From positions 1 through 41,555 of the forward strand of contig NZ_JASFDV010000066.1 of NCBI RefSeq assembly GCF_030766825.1: a stretch of 41,555 nucleotides of DNA. The letters are read 5' to 3'. The notes beneath the pieces are model-generated. The model did no database searches and was not told where the DNA came from. It saw only the letters and a list, made by a program, of their open reading frames with translations. Positions 1-7,283 of the stretch are shown in pieces (position 1 is the stretch's first letter; each line of letters begins with the position of its first letter). The position numbers and the translations under genes were made by a program. Source of the DNA: Nocardiopsis sp. CC223A (GTDB taxonomy: Bacteria; Actinomycetota; Actinomycetes; Streptosporangiales; Streptosporangiaceae).

Positions 1-442
1 CTTGCGCACCGACCTGGCGCTGGACGCGCTGGAGATGGCGGTGTGGAACCGCCAGCACGTCGGGCGCCGGTTGGACGGGCTGGTCCACCACTCCGACCGC
101 GGCACCCAATACCTCGCGGTGCGCTACACCCAACGCCTTGCCGAGGCGGGGGCGGTGGCCTCGGTCGGCACCACCGGGGACTCCTACGACAACGCCCTGG
201 CCGAGGCGTTCCACTCGTTGTTCAAGGCCGAGCTGATCCGCAACCGGGGCCCGTGGAAGAGCCTGGACGAGGTCGAGATCGCGGTGGCCGAGTACGTGGA
301 CTGGTTCAACCACCGCCGCCTGCACGGCGAGATCGGCCTGGTCCCGCCGGCCGAGTTCGAGGACGACTTCTACCGGCAGGAATCGGTGTCATCGGACACC
401 GAAGCGTTGGTTCCGAGCCTCTAAAGAACCCGGCACGAAACA
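1..442 (+). mobile_element. IS3-family element, right end only (IS3-a)
   Basis: The window opens inside an IS3-family element. It carries the 3' part of a transposase and then, 5 nt after the stop codon, the terminal inverted repeat CCCGGCACGAAACA (429-442), which ends in CA as IS3 termini do. The same terminus bounds the IS3 element at 32476-33860 and is present at 4290-4303, so these elements share their ends although their interiors differ. The outer flank from 443 is the coding sequence of the leftward Nudix gene. Confidence 0.8.
2..424 (+). CDS. IS3-family transposase OrfB, C-terminal part (5' end outside window)
   Basis: This is the C-terminal half of a DDE transposase of the IS3 OrfB (rve integrase core) family. 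The second catalytic Asp is in HSDRGTQY (about residue 31 of the visible part) and the catalytic Glu in YDNALAEAF, followed by the usual tail with WFNHRRLHGEIG and a PAEFE motif. The N-terminal part with the first Asp, and OrfA, are outside the window. The reading frame is intact to its TAA. It overlaps the end of the convergent Nudix gene by 36 bp. Confidence 0.85.
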   Translation: MRTDLALDALEMAVWNRQHVGRRLDGLVHHSDRGTQYLAVRYTQRLAEAGAVASVGTTGDSYDNALAEAFHSLFKAELIRNRGPWKSLDEVEIAVAEYVDWFNHRRLHGEIGLVPPAEFEDDFYRQESVSSDTEALVPSL

Positions 443-898
443 GGTCAGGTGGTGGCCGTCGTGGCTGCGGACGTGGGGGGTGTTCGGGTCCAGGGCATCT
501 AGGAGGCGGATCGCGTAGACCTCTCCCATACGCTCGGTCACCTCCTCGGGGGTGAGCCAGGCAACTTCGGTCGATTCCGGGGAAGGGCGTTCGGTACCGC
601 CGGAGGGTTTGCAGCGGAAGACGAGGGCGACGATGCCTCGGGTGGTGTTCTTGTAGACGCCGGTGAGGCGGTCCACCTCGACGTGGATGCCTGTCTCTTC
701 CCAGACCTCGCGGCACACGCCGTCTTCTGGGGTCTCGGCGAGTTCGAGAACACCGCCGGGTAGTTCCCAACGGCCGTTGTCGGCGCGGCGGATCACCAGG
801 AACCGGCCGTCCCCGTCGATGACGGCGCCGGCGACGGACACCGAGTGCAGCGGCGTTGACGACCCATCTCCGGTGCTGTTACTCATGTACAGGAGCAT
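389..898 (-). CDS. Nudix hydrolase, pif-like, C-terminus replaced by IS sequence
   Basis: This protein has a complete Nudix box (GGVLELAETPEDGVC followed by REVWEETGI), so it should hydrolyse a nucleoside diphosphate linked to another group through a Mg-dependent mechanism. In pSAM2-type integrative elements a Nudix protein (Pif) gives transfer immunity and lies beside the GntR gene korSA, and this pair has the same divergent arrangement. The last 17 or so residues (from CFVPGS) are encoded by the IS3 terminal repeat and tail, so the native C-terminus has been cut off at about 443. Two starts are possible: ATG at 898, or ATG at 886 (MSNSTGDG). The second is more likely because the operator-like sequence CTGTACATGAGT covers the first. 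Whether it is functional is open. Confidence 0.85.
   Translation of the reverse strand: MLLYMSNSTGDGSSTPLHSVSVAGAVIDGDGRFLVIRRADNGRWELPGGVLELAETPEDGVCREVWEETGIHVEVDRLTGVYKNTTRGIVALVFRCKPSGGTERPSPESTEVAWLTPEEVTERMGEVYAIRLLDALDPNTPHVRSHDGHHLTCFVPGSLEARNQRFGVR
856..896 (+). promoter_or_regulatory. Promoter/operator between the Nudix and GntR genes
   Basis: TTGACG (856-861) and TACTCA (880-885), 18 nt apart, form a plausible rightward promoter for the GntR gene. The sequence ACTCATGTACAGGAG (881-895) overlaps the -10 and closely matches the perfect palindrome ACTCATGTACATGAGT found after the GntR gene at 1728-1743. This suggests autoregulation by the GntR protein. The match is seen directly; binding is inferred. 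Confidence 0.5.
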
Positions 899-916
899 AG
901 GAGGTACGGAAGGACC

Positions 917-1696
917 ATGGCGAGCACTGTAGGGGCGCGGTCCGGTAAGCCCCGGTATCTCCAGATCGCGGACGACATCGAAGAGCAGATCACGACCGGA
1001 AGGTTGGCCCCGGCAGCGGAGATCCCGAGTGAGACGGTGCTGGTGGAGCGCTACGGGGTATCGGCGGGCACGGTCCGCAAGGCCATCGCCCAGTTACGGA
1101 CCGTCGGGTTGGTGGAGACCTTCCAGGGCAAGGGCTCGTTCGTAAAGTCGCGCCCGCCGGTGACTCGCAAGTCCTCCGACCGGTTCCGGCGCTCGCACCG
1201 CCGTGCGGGCAAGGCCGCCTACATCGCCGAGACCGAGCAGGCCGGGATCAAGCCCACCGTGCAGGTGCTGTCCATCGGTCCGGTGCCCGTTCCCGCTGAG
1301 ATCGCTGAGCGCCTGGGCGTGGATGAAGGTGACAAGGTCCTGGCCCGTCGGCGCCTGTACTTCAGCGACGGCACGCCTACGGAGGAGGCCACGTCGTATC
1401 TGTCGTGGGACGTGGCCCGGGACATCCCCGAGTTGTTCGAGGAGAACCCCGGCGGTGGCGGGATCTACGCACGGCTCGAAGAGCACGGCCATGAGTTCGC
1501 CGAGTACACCGAGACAGTGCGGGCGCGGCTGGCCACCAAGCAGGAGGCGAGTGCGCTGGGCCTCAGCCCGGGTTCCGCGGTCTTCCACCTGACGCGCAAC
1601 GCCGTGACCACCGCCGGGCGTGTGGTGGAGGTGTGCGACACGATCATGGCGGCGGATCAGTTCGTGCTCGACTACCGCATCCCTGCTGTGGACTGA
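917..1696 (+). CDS. GntR/UTRA transcriptional repressor, korSA-like
   Basis: A 259-aa GntR-family regulator. Residues about 12-75 form the winged-helix domain (YLQIADDIEEQITTGRL, then the recognition segment YGVSAGTVRKAIAQL), and residues about 105-255 form a UTRA effector-binding domain (typical KVLARRRLYFSDG and GSAVFHLTRNAVT strands). KorSA-type proteins repress replication, excision and transfer genes of actinomycete integrative elements. The Nudix neighbour and the palindromes on both sides (881-895, 1728-1806) support that role here. The start is ATG 917, preceded by GGAGG and GAAGGA. An ordinary metabolite-sensing HutC-type regulator is the alternative. Confidence 0.85.
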   Translation: MASTVGARSGKPRYLQIADDIEEQITTGRLAPAAEIPSETVLVERYGVSAGTVRKAIAQLRTVGLVETFQGKGSFVKSRPPVTRKSSDRFRRSHRRAGKAAYIAETEQAGIKPTVQVLSIGPVPVPAEIAERLGVDEGDKVLARRRLYFSDGTPTEEATSYLSWDVARDIPELFEENPGGGGIYARLEEHGHEFAEYTETVRARLATKQEASALGLSPGSAVFHLTRNAVTTAGRVVEVCDTIMAADQFVLDYRIPAVD

Positions 1697-1724
1697 GGGT
1701 TTTCCGGGTTCTTCGCCAACGGGG

Positions 1725-1806
1725 TTGACTCATGTACATGAGTGAGGCAACCTGATCTCACCACTCATATATATGAGTGCATGAGTCAAGCACATACATA
1801 TGTGCT
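1725..1806 (+). promoter_or_regulatory. Cluster of palindromic operators and promoter upstream of the sigma-like gene
   Basis: Three palindromes lie within 82 bp: ACTCATGTACATGAGT (1728-1743, perfect), CACTCATATATATGAGTG (1762-1779, perfect) and AGCACATACATATGTGCT (1789-1806, perfect outside the central CA). A further half-site ATGAGT is at 1781-1786. TTGACT at 1725-1730 overlaps the first palindrome and could be a -35 box. The shared ACTCAT/ATGAGT arms match the site at the Nudix start, so one dimeric regulator, most likely the GntR protein encoded just upstream, probably controls both promoters. Confidence 0.65.
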
Positions 1807-1844
1807 GTCTCTTCGTCCACCCCAGCCCTCTTGGAGCGTGCTCC

Positions 1845-2837
1845 GTGAACGCTGCCGCCGTCCCGGCGCCGGAACCGATCGCCGCGAACGATGACATCCC
1901 CGAACCGACATCGATGGGAGGCGACAGGGGCGGGCTGGTCGCGCGTGCTCCGCACGGGTCGAGTGAGTTCGGTCCGTTGCTGCCACCGCCGCAAGCCGAT
2001 GACCCGGTGGGGCACGGCTACACGGCCTTCCAGGTGGTGCGGTTGGCGGTGTGGGCGGCCAGGGAGTGCCGGTGGGTGGACGCCATGGACCCGGTACACC
2101 GCGCGGAGACCGCCTGGGAGGCCATCACCGAACACCTCCAACTCACGTCGGAGCGCCCAGAGGAGACAGAGCTGATCGCCCTCGGGTGGAAGGCGATGAA
2201 GGCCCAGCACTACCAGGATCTCAAAGCCCGCGGGCTGGGCAGCAAGAACAAGGCCCTGCTCTCCCGAGCATTCGTCCGGTACTGGACCAGCGTCTCGGCC
2301 CCGGCCCACTCCCACGAGGAGCAGATCGTCGACCGCCTCGCACTGGCGCAGATCTGGACCGCGCTGAAACCCGCTCATCGCGAAGTGCTCACCGCCTTGG
2401 CCGAGCACGAGGACCGGCGCAGTGCGGAACGCGCCTTGAACATGGACCCGGTTACGTTCACGAGGGTGCTGGGGCGGGCCCGGCGGGCGTTCCTGGCGCT
2501 GTGGCACGAGGGCGAGACCCCGTCCCTGCTGTGGGGCTACGACCGTCCCGGGGCGCGGCACCAGAACGTGATGTACCTGGTCCGGCTGCGCAAACGCCGA
2601 GCATTGCAGCGCAAAGCCGAAGGACATGTGCGCCGATACGGGCACCACCCGCCCCGGGACCTAGGGGTGCCCGACGCCGAATTGCTGGCGCGGCACGAGG
2701 CCGGGGAGAGCTATGCGGCGTTGGCCGAGTGCTTCGGGGTCAGCCGCGCGCTGATCGCCTCCCGGGTGGCCAAGGCCCGAACCCGGAGGGAGAACCAGAC
2801 TGCTCACGCGAAGCCGCTGATGGCATCCCGCAAGTAA
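1845..2837 (+). CDS. Sigma-70-like DNA-binding protein of a mobile element
   Basis: A protein of about 330 aa. Its middle resembles a sigma-factor region 4 helper (LALAQIWTALKPAHREVLTALAEHED followed by a DPVTFTRVLGRARRAFLALW segment), and its C-terminus has another helix-turn-helix (SYAALAECFGVSRALIASRVAKA). I do not see a clear region 2, so it is probably not a complete sigma factor. I chose GTG 1845 because GGAG lies 8 nt upstream; an in-frame ATG at 1800 falls inside an operator palindrome. It follows the GntR operators directly and is probably controlled by them. A related type of protein is encoded near the conjugation genes at 38952-39809. The function is unknown; it could be an activator of element genes. 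Confidence 0.7.
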   Translation: MNAAAVPAPEPIAANDDIPEPTSMGGDRGGLVARAPHGSSEFGPLLPPPQADDPVGHGYTAFQVVRLAVWAARECRWVDAMDPVHRAETAWEAITEHLQLTSERPEETELIALGWKAMKAQHYQDLKARGLGSKNKALLSRAFVRYWTSVSAPAHSHEEQIVDRLALAQIWTALKPAHREVLTALAEHEDRRSAERALNMDPVTFTRVLGRARRAFLALWHEGETPSLLWGYDRPGARHQNVMYLVRLRKRRALQRKAEGHVRRYGHHPPRDLGVPDAELLARHEAGESYAALAECFGVSRALIASRVAKARTRRENQTAHAKPLMASRK

Positions 2838-2860
2838 CGGAAGCCAAGAAAGAAGAAGGT

Positions 2861-2893
2861 GCCCCGACCGGTGCTGGAACACCGGACCGGGGC
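2861..2893 (+). terminator. GC-rich imperfect hairpin between two genes
   Basis: GCCCCGACCGGTG pairs imperfectly with CACCGGACCGGGGC across a 6-nt loop. There is no U tract. It lies between the sigma-like gene and the small membrane protein and may reduce read-through or protect an mRNA end. Confidence 0.35.
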
Positions 2894-2926
2894 GTGACCC
2901 CCACCTGACACCAGCAGGAGGAGACC

Positions 2927-3448
2927 ATGGAAAACCCTACTACCGGCCGCCACCGTCGGCCCTGCAACAGCATGGCCGGGCGCGTGTGGGCCCTGACCGC
3001 CGCGCTGCTGGCCATCGCCCTAGCGGCGATCTTCAGCCCGCGAGGGGACCGTCCTACCCGGACACCGCGCGCACTGCCCGCAGCACCGGCGTCCGGCGGC
3101 AACCCCGAGCGCGGCAGGCGAGGCGGTGATCTGCTCGCCGACCCGCCCGGCTTCCCCGAGCAGAACATCTGGGCGACCGGGGCCTCCGTGGCATCCGAGC
3201 GTTGGGAGCAGGCCTACCGAGGCCGCTCCGCGCCGTACGCGCCGGAGGACGCGGTGGACGCCGACCCCGACCAGATCGCCGGAGCCCTGGTACGCCCCTA
3301 CCTCGACCTCGCCATGGTTCCCCAGCCGCGTCCGGCCGAGCCGAGCGACCACCCGGTCAGGCCCTCGACTATGGAGCCCGAACCAGGGGAGGACGAGTTT
3401 GCCGAGCTGGCCGACCGCATTCGTACATATCTGACTATAAGGAAATGA
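2927..3448 (+). CDS. Small membrane-anchored protein of unknown function
   Basis: A 173-aa protein. A basic N-terminus (residues 1-24) is followed by one hydrophobic segment (VWALTAALLAIALAAIF, about 25-41), and then by a Pro/Ala/Arg-rich, mostly disordered exterior. This suggests a single-pass protein with its bulk outside the cell. Start ATG 2927 has a strong AGGAGGAG site. The C-terminal segment EFAELADRIRTYL could be helical. I do not recognise a family. Its position after the sigma-like gene suggests it belongs to the mobile element, not to the lanthidin cluster. Confidence 0.6.
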   Translation: MENPTTGRHRRPCNSMAGRVWALTAALLAIALAAIFSPRGDRPTRTPRALPAAPASGGNPERGRRGGDLLADPPGFPEQNIWATGASVASERWEQAYRGRSAPYAPEDAVDADPDQIAGALVRPYLDLAMVPQPRPAEPSDHPVRPSTMEPEPGEDEFAELADRIRTYLTIRK

Positions 3449-3461
3449 AACGCCCTTTTTC

Positions 3462-3564
3462 GGGGGTGGGCCTGTGACTCCGCCGGAGACTCCGCCTGTG
3501 ACTGGGCCACACGGAGGGCCTGTGACTCCGCCCGTGAACGGGCCCATTAGAACGGCCCACCCCC
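3462..3564 (+). repeat. 24-bp tandem repeat enclosed by an 11-bp inverted repeat
   Basis: CCTGTGACT recurs at 3471, 3495 and 3519, exactly 24 nt apart; the outer two copies extend to CCTGTGACTCCGCC. The array is bounded by GGGGGTGGGCC (3462-3472) and its perfect complement GGCCCACCCCC (3554-3564); GGGTGGGCC occurs again at 3597-3605. It lies just after a gene stop. A short GTG-initiated reading frame runs through it. It could be an iteron-like or transfer-origin element, a transcript-end structure, or the start of a tiny repeat peptide. Confidence 0.6.
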
Positions 3565-3651
3565 TGCGCGTTATCAGTGCAGTTCAGTGCCGCTTTGGGT
3601 GGGCCTTTCGCAATCCAGACACATACCCAAGTGGGCAGTTCCTCTTCACGT

Positions 3652-3693
3652 AGGGCGGGGCGGGCCCCGGCGGGAAAGCTCCCGCCCCGCCCT
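3652..3693 (+). terminator. Strong hairpin (13-bp perfect stem)
   Basis: AGGGCGGGGCGGG (3652-3664) pairs perfectly with CCCGCCCCGCCCT (3681-3693) across 16 nt. There is no U tract. In a high-GC actinomycete this is a plausible transcription terminator for the rightward genes ending at 3448, or a mobile-element structure. Confidence 0.5.
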
Positions 3694-4004
3694 CGAGGAC
3701 GCCAACGGCAACGATTCCGGCCGGGCGACGTACGGCGTTCAGCGGACCCACACGGCCGCCGCCCACCAACCAGACGAACAGCGGGTGTTCAGCGGTGAGC
3801 GGGGCGTTGGTGGGCGCACACGGGACCAGGGTGGGAATGGCAGCGTGGCGGTGCCCGGCGGAGGAGCGTGGAGCGAGCATGCTCTGGAGGTGGGAGGCAC
3901 GGTCAAGACAAAAGAGCGAGCTTCGAGCAAGCGGGGGGTGTCTGGGACGAGAAGAACCCAGGCCTGCGGCCTTGAAAAGGGGCTCTGAACTGGGGTTTTG
4001 TGGG
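3694..4004. other. Gap without a recognisable gene
   Basis: No reading frame here has a convincing start site or codon pattern, and frames on both strands are equally open because of GC bias. CAGCGG recurs several times without clear order. The segment joins the hairpin region to the tRNA fragment. Confidence 0.4.
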
Positions 4005-4051
4005 TAGGCCCCCAGGGGCTCGAACCCTGAACCCACGGATTAAAAGTCCGC
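4005..4051 (-). tRNA. tRNA-Lys(UUU) 3' half (fragment)
   Basis: On the minus strand the anticodon stem GCGGA/TCCGT (with one G-U pair) closes the loop CTTTTAA, with anticodon UUU. After the variable loop comes a perfect T arm, CAGGG-TTCGAGC-CCCTG, then GGGGCCTA. I could not find a D stem or a 5' acceptor strand in the DNA upstream, so I call only the 3' half. Integrative elements use tRNA 3' ends as attachment sites and leave such half copies, so this may be an att site. A divergent complete tRNA cannot be excluded by eye. Confidence 0.5.
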
Positions 4052-4189
4052 TCCCGCCACGCCGATACACCCCGCTATGGCCCGATAGCTCCCCCGCCGA
4101 CCCGCAGCACCGACACCACACAGGACCGCCCGGCACCACCGGAGACCACCCCGTCCCCCAGCACCGGAGCAACCACCGAGCAATCGCCC

Positions 4190-4303
4190 CGCCTCGCAAG
4201 CCAAGGATCAAATCCGTGGGCCCAGTGAGGTGCCTCAGAATCCAGCAACCTGACTCCACCAAGAGCGGTACACACCAGCCTCCATCACACCCGGCACGAA
4301 ACA
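4190..4303 (-). mobile_element. IS3-family 5' end remnant (IS3-d)
   Basis: Reading leftward from 4303, TGTTTCGTGCCGGG is followed by TGTGATGG. About 90 nt downstream still align with the 5' end of the IS3 element ending at 33860 (shared blocks include GGAGTC and CTGGAT). No transposase follows, so this is a truncated end. The inner boundary (about 4190) is approximate. It interrupts the IS256-type transposase gene at about 4304. Confidence 0.6.
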
Positions 4304-4670
4304 GTTTGGGGATGCGCAGGTCCACGTCCCCGGCGGTGGTGGTGAGCTTGCGGTCGCGGTGACCGTTACGCCTGGTGGTGCGGTCGGGGGTGCGCTGGTG
4401 GGGGTGGGCGCCGATCACGGTGGTGGTCTCGGCCTCGATCAGTTCCTGGAGCATGCGCTCCAGGACCAGGCGGACCATGTCCACATTCTCGGCGGCTCGT
4501 AGTGACTCCAGAAGCTGTTGTAGGTCATGCTGGGACAGAGCCATCGTGTGCGTGTCCTTCGTGGGGAACTTAGGCCTTCCTCTTGACCGTCACACGATGG
4601 CTCGTCTTGTCGCTATAGCCCTGCAGGTCAGATCACCCATCCCGGAGTTACACCACTCCAAGGGACATGA
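4304..4670 (-). mobile_element. IS256-family remnant
   Basis: The 5' part of an IS256-like element: the start of a mutator-type transposase (to 4544) plus an upstream end containing TTACACCACTCCAAGGGACA near 4650-4670, which resembles IS256-type terminal repeats. The rest of the element is missing because an IS3 end begins at 4303. Confidence 0.55.
4305..4544 (-). pseudogene. IS256-family transposase, N-terminal fragment
   Basis: About 80 residues match the N-terminus of mutator (IS256) transposases, including a helix with VLERMLQELIEAE, then RNGHRDRKLTTTAGDVDLRIPKL. The expected continuation (a GSFFP-like segment and the DDE catalytic core) is absent, because the frame passes into the IS3 terminal repeat. 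It cannot be functional. Confidence 0.8.
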
Positions 4671-5032
4671 CCGTCGTATGAGGCGTTCACCCGCCCGCTG
4701 GACGTGATCGGGCTGCCGCGACCAGCGCCAACGTCACCACTCATCGAGAATGAAACAGCCCTGGGATATAGAGCGCCACCCCGTCCCTGTGCGTGTCCGA
4801 AGCCGGTGGGCGGGGGACAGGCAGGTCCTTCTCCGGGTGCGCTTGCTTCGCCCGAGCGAATGTTCTCGAGGAGAGGCAATCGAACACTTTGTGTCGCTGA
4901 ATCGTCACAAAAACGAGAACCTTCAAAACAAAAAGTAATGAATTGCATACGAAGAGTGTTGTTTATGTTGTTGGTGGGGTTTGTCTGGTTGTTCATGACT
5001 TGTACAAATATCTGGGTTGCGTACCTTTCGTG
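4671..5032. other. AT-richer gap before the cluster
   Basis: About 360 bp between the IS256 remnant and the first cluster gene. Base composition falls sharply near 4900-5030 (A/T runs), which suggests a promoter region or recombined DNA. A 32-codon frame at 4938-5036 encodes a hydrophobic peptide but has no ribosome-binding site, and I do not call it a gene. Confidence 0.4.
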
Positions 5033-5069
5033 TTGACAGTCACAAGTGCCGAGTTGGCAGTATGAGGAC
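5033..5069 (+). promoter_or_regulatory. Candidate promoter of the rightward lanthidin operon
   Basis: TTGACA (5033-5038) is a perfect -35 hexamer. CAGTAT (5058-5063), 19 nt on, or TATGAG (5061-5066) could be the -10. A start point near 5070 would fall on the ATG of the kinase gene, giving a leaderless transcript, which is common in actinomycetes and would explain the weak ribosome-binding site. Confidence 0.4.
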
Positions 5070-6176
5070 ATGTCTCCGTCACAGGAAGCCGCACTGAGTC
5101 CGGATTCCCCGTCCCTCTCCGCAGAACAGGTCGTTGACCGTATTCTCCTAGATGCGGGGCTCGGGGAACTCGATCGGCACGCTTATGTTTCGCTCCAGGG
5201 TAGGAACGACGTCTGGGCCGCTCCCACCACCTCCGAGCAGTGGGTTCTGGTGAAACGCATGCTCGGTCAGCCCGACGAGGTGGCCACGCGAATGCGTCGA
5301 GTGCTGGACTTCGAACGATTGGCGTCCGGTTCGTGGCCACTGGCGTTGAGAACCCCGCCTATGGTTGGGCACGACGCGTCTCTGGCTCTCGTGATCTACG
5401 AGTACCAGCCGGACGGTGTGAACGGTGGACAGATCATGGCCGAGGACGCCTTTCCCCAGCACCTGGCGAGGAAGATGGGGGCGTCCCTGGCGCAGCTCCA
5501 CGAGCTTGACTCCGCTGCCGTTGGATCTCTGGACGACTCCCGGCCGATTCTGCCCTCTCCGGAACTGTTGGAGGGGATTCCGGATTCCATGTTCGAGTCC
5601 CTCTCCATAAACCAGATGGAGGTCTGGCGTATTCTCCAGGGCGATGCCGGCCTCAGGGAGGGTGTTTCTCGACTGCTCGAACAGGAACGACTGGCTCCCC
5701 GGGTTCCCGCTCACTGTGACGTGAGAATGGACCAGTTCCTCGTTGTCGATGACGAGGTGATTCTCACTGATTGGGAAGAGTTCCGCCTCGCTGACGCCGC
5801 CAGAGATGTCGGTTCCTTTATCGGAGAATGGATGTACCGTGCGATTTTGGATATCGTCACCGTTCGTGGTGACGCGGAGGACGCGGAGTTCGAGCTCGAC
5901 GAAAGAACCATTCTCACGCGTGGAGTGGAGAAGATTCTGCGGTTGCAGCCTGTCATCAGCGCGTTCTGGGACGAGTACATGCGGCAGCGCACGGATAGCG
6001 CCGTGGAACTGACCGACCGGGCGCTGGCCTTCGCTGGGTGGCACATGATCGACCGGCTGCTCGCAGGGGCGGCGGTGAGGTCTCGCATCTCGGGAGTCGA
6101 ACGCGCGGCGGCCGGCGTCGGTCGCAGGCTTCTGATCTCCCCTGGCAAGTACGTTCGCGCGATGGGAATGGGGTAG
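5070..6176 (+). CDS. Class V lanthipeptide Ser/Thr kinase (LanK, aminoglycoside-phosphotransferase fold)
   Basis: A 368-aa phosphotransferase. Lys62 (VLVKR) fits the ATP-binding Lys, HCDVRMDQ has the catalytic Asp (H215, D217, Q221 in place of the usual Asn), and DWEEF (D234) is the metal-binding Asp. In lexapeptide (LxmK), cacaoidin and thioviridamide (TvaC) clusters such kinases act with a HopA1 protein to dehydrate Ser/Thr, by phosphorylation then elimination. The next gene is HopA1, 3 nt downstream, and the precursor follows. GTG 5046 is an alternative start without a ribosome-binding site; ATG 5070 also lacks a well-spaced one but fits a leaderless transcript. The catalytic residues look intact. 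An antibiotic-resistance kinase is unlikely given the neighbours. Confidence 0.85.
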   Translation: MSPSQEAALSPDSPSLSAEQVVDRILLDAGLGELDRHAYVSLQGRNDVWAAPTTSEQWVLVKRMLGQPDEVATRMRRVLDFERLASGSWPLALRTPPMVGHDASLALVIYEYQPDGVNGGQIMAEDAFPQHLARKMGASLAQLHELDSAAVGSLDDSRPILPSPELLEGIPDSMFESLSINQMEVWRILQGDAGLREGVSRLLEQERLAPRVPAHCDVRMDQFLVVDDEVILTDWEEFRLADAARDVGSFIGEWMYRAILDIVTVRGDAEDAEFELDERTILTRGVEKILRLQPVISAFWDEYMRQRTDSAVELTDRALAFAGWHMIDRLLAGAAVRSRISGVERAAAGVGRRLLISPGKYVRAMGMG

Positions 6177-6179
6177 GTC

Positions 6180-7151
6180 ATGACGGAACGCGATGGTGTC
6201 CTGCATCCCTCCCTGGTAGAGATCATCGGCCGGGTGCGGGTCTCGGACGATCGCTGTGGCGCGCGGGTCGGGAACCGTGAGATCGCTACTGACACACCCC
6301 GCGAACTCCAGGCTCGGCTCGCCGACACGATCTACGAGATCTTTCACGCGGGCCGCTCGGGGCATGAGGGCGGGGAACAGGAGAGGAGTCACGAACTCCG
6401 ACGCCGGGACCCCGTTTTCGAAAGGGAGCTCGTGGCGGCCGTTCCCCACAGCCTGATCCGAGTTCCCGTGCGGCTCCTGGGCAGCCGGGAACAGAGAAAG
6501 GAGGGGACGTTCGAGCTCGTCGAACGTGAGGGCCTGCGTGTGTGGGCACCCGTCGAGCTCCTTGACCTGTCGGAGGGAACGCCCCCAGGTGAACAGGTCG
6601 ACCTCTCGGCACCCTCGGCTCGGGCGTCCCTCTCCCCGGGTTTCCTGATGGTACGGGGAGAGCGGGGCCTGGAGCGACGTCAGGGACTATCGCGTACCTA
6701 TGTGCACGTAAACAGTGCGGACGCCGCGGTCGGTGTGTGGGGAAAGGTTCTCGCCCGCCTCAACGGATCCGGTGTCGCCTATCAGGCGAAGATCCTGTCC
6801 CGGCCCGCCTTCTATCCCAGGCGTGACGCCCTCGTCGTCTATGCCGACGAATGGGCCTCGGAGGTCGAGGAGATGGTCGCGGCCGAAACCGAGGGCATGC
6901 CGGGTGTCGTCGACGAGACTCCCGCTTTGTGCCGACGCGTCGGCCCTGGAGTCGCCGCGGCTGAGGAACCGGTGGACGGAAGGAGCGCCTACCAGGGGAT
7001 GAGTTTCGGAATGCACCGTGCCTCGCTCGTCGCGGAGGCGCTCAACAGAGCCGCCCGAAACTCCTCCGGAATCAGAGAGGCGATCCTGGAGGTATTTGAA
7101 AAGGGGAACGCCAACCCCTCTCGGCCGTACCAGAACCTGAGAACCCAATGA
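6180..7151 (+). CDS. HopA1-family phospho-Ser/Thr lyase (LanY)
   Basis: A 323-aa protein whose C-terminal half matches the HopA1 effector-type family: TYVHVNSADAAVGVW (about 180-195), YQAKILSRPAFYPRRDALVVY (split across about 204-225), and YQGMSFGMHRASLVAEAL near 272-290. In class V lanthipeptide and thioamitide clusters this family (LxmY, TvaD) eliminates phosphate from phospho-Ser/Thr to form Dha/Dhb. Such proteins are otherwise known as type III effectors, so the pairing with the kinase upstream is diagnostic. It starts 3 nt after the kinase stop (ATG 6180), which indicates translational coupling. The first 150 residues are less conserved and may bind the leader peptide or the kinase. Confidence 0.85.
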   Translation: MTERDGVLHPSLVEIIGRVRVSDDRCGARVGNREIATDTPRELQARLADTIYEIFHAGRSGHEGGEQERSHELRRRDPVFERELVAAVPHSLIRVPVRLLGSREQRKEGTFELVEREGLRVWAPVELLDLSEGTPPGEQVDLSAPSARASLSPGFLMVRGERGLERRQGLSRTYVHVNSADAAVGVWGKVLARLNGSGVAYQAKILSRPAFYPRRDALVVYADEWASEVEEMVAAETEGMPGVVDETPALCRRVGPGVAAAEEPVDGRSAYQGMSFGMHRASLVAEALNRAARNSSGIREAILEVFEKGNANPSRPYQNLRTQ

Positions 7152-7222
7152 TTCCCTGAGGATGGGCCTGAAGTTTCTCCTAGAGTAGTCAGAGCGATGT
7201 TTATCTTACCGCTGGCTTCCTT

Positions 7223-7283
7223 GCAGGGGGTGAGTGCACGCGCCCCCTGCTTGGAAATCAGATTTCAAGAATGGAGAGCTAGA
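7223..7283 (+). promoter_or_regulatory. Structured 5' leader and ribosome-binding site of the precursor gene
   Basis: GCAGGGGG (7223-7230) pairs with CCCCCTGC (7243-7250), followed by the small inverted repeat GAAATCAGATTTC. GGAGAG lies 8 nt before the precursor ATG. The hairpins may protect a processed precursor mRNA or hold an internal promoter; the 132-bp gap before the precursor is the only large gap upstream of it in this operon. Confidence 0.45.

Noticed and set aside
3462..3564. CRISPR array
   Set aside because: The 24-bp units are directly adjacent without unique spacers, only three copies exist, and no cas gene is nearby.
3587..4036. Overlapping open frames on both strands
   Set aside because: They arise from GC bias, have no good start sites and give Arg/Pro-rich products without recognisable domains.
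4005..4110. Complete tRNA-Lys gene
   Set aside because: No D stem or 5' acceptor strand complementary to the 3' end could be found in the upstream 60 nt.
4938..5036. 32-codon hydrophobic peptide gene
   Set aside because: No ribosome-binding site, and the hydrophobic reading comes from a T-rich promoter-like stretch.
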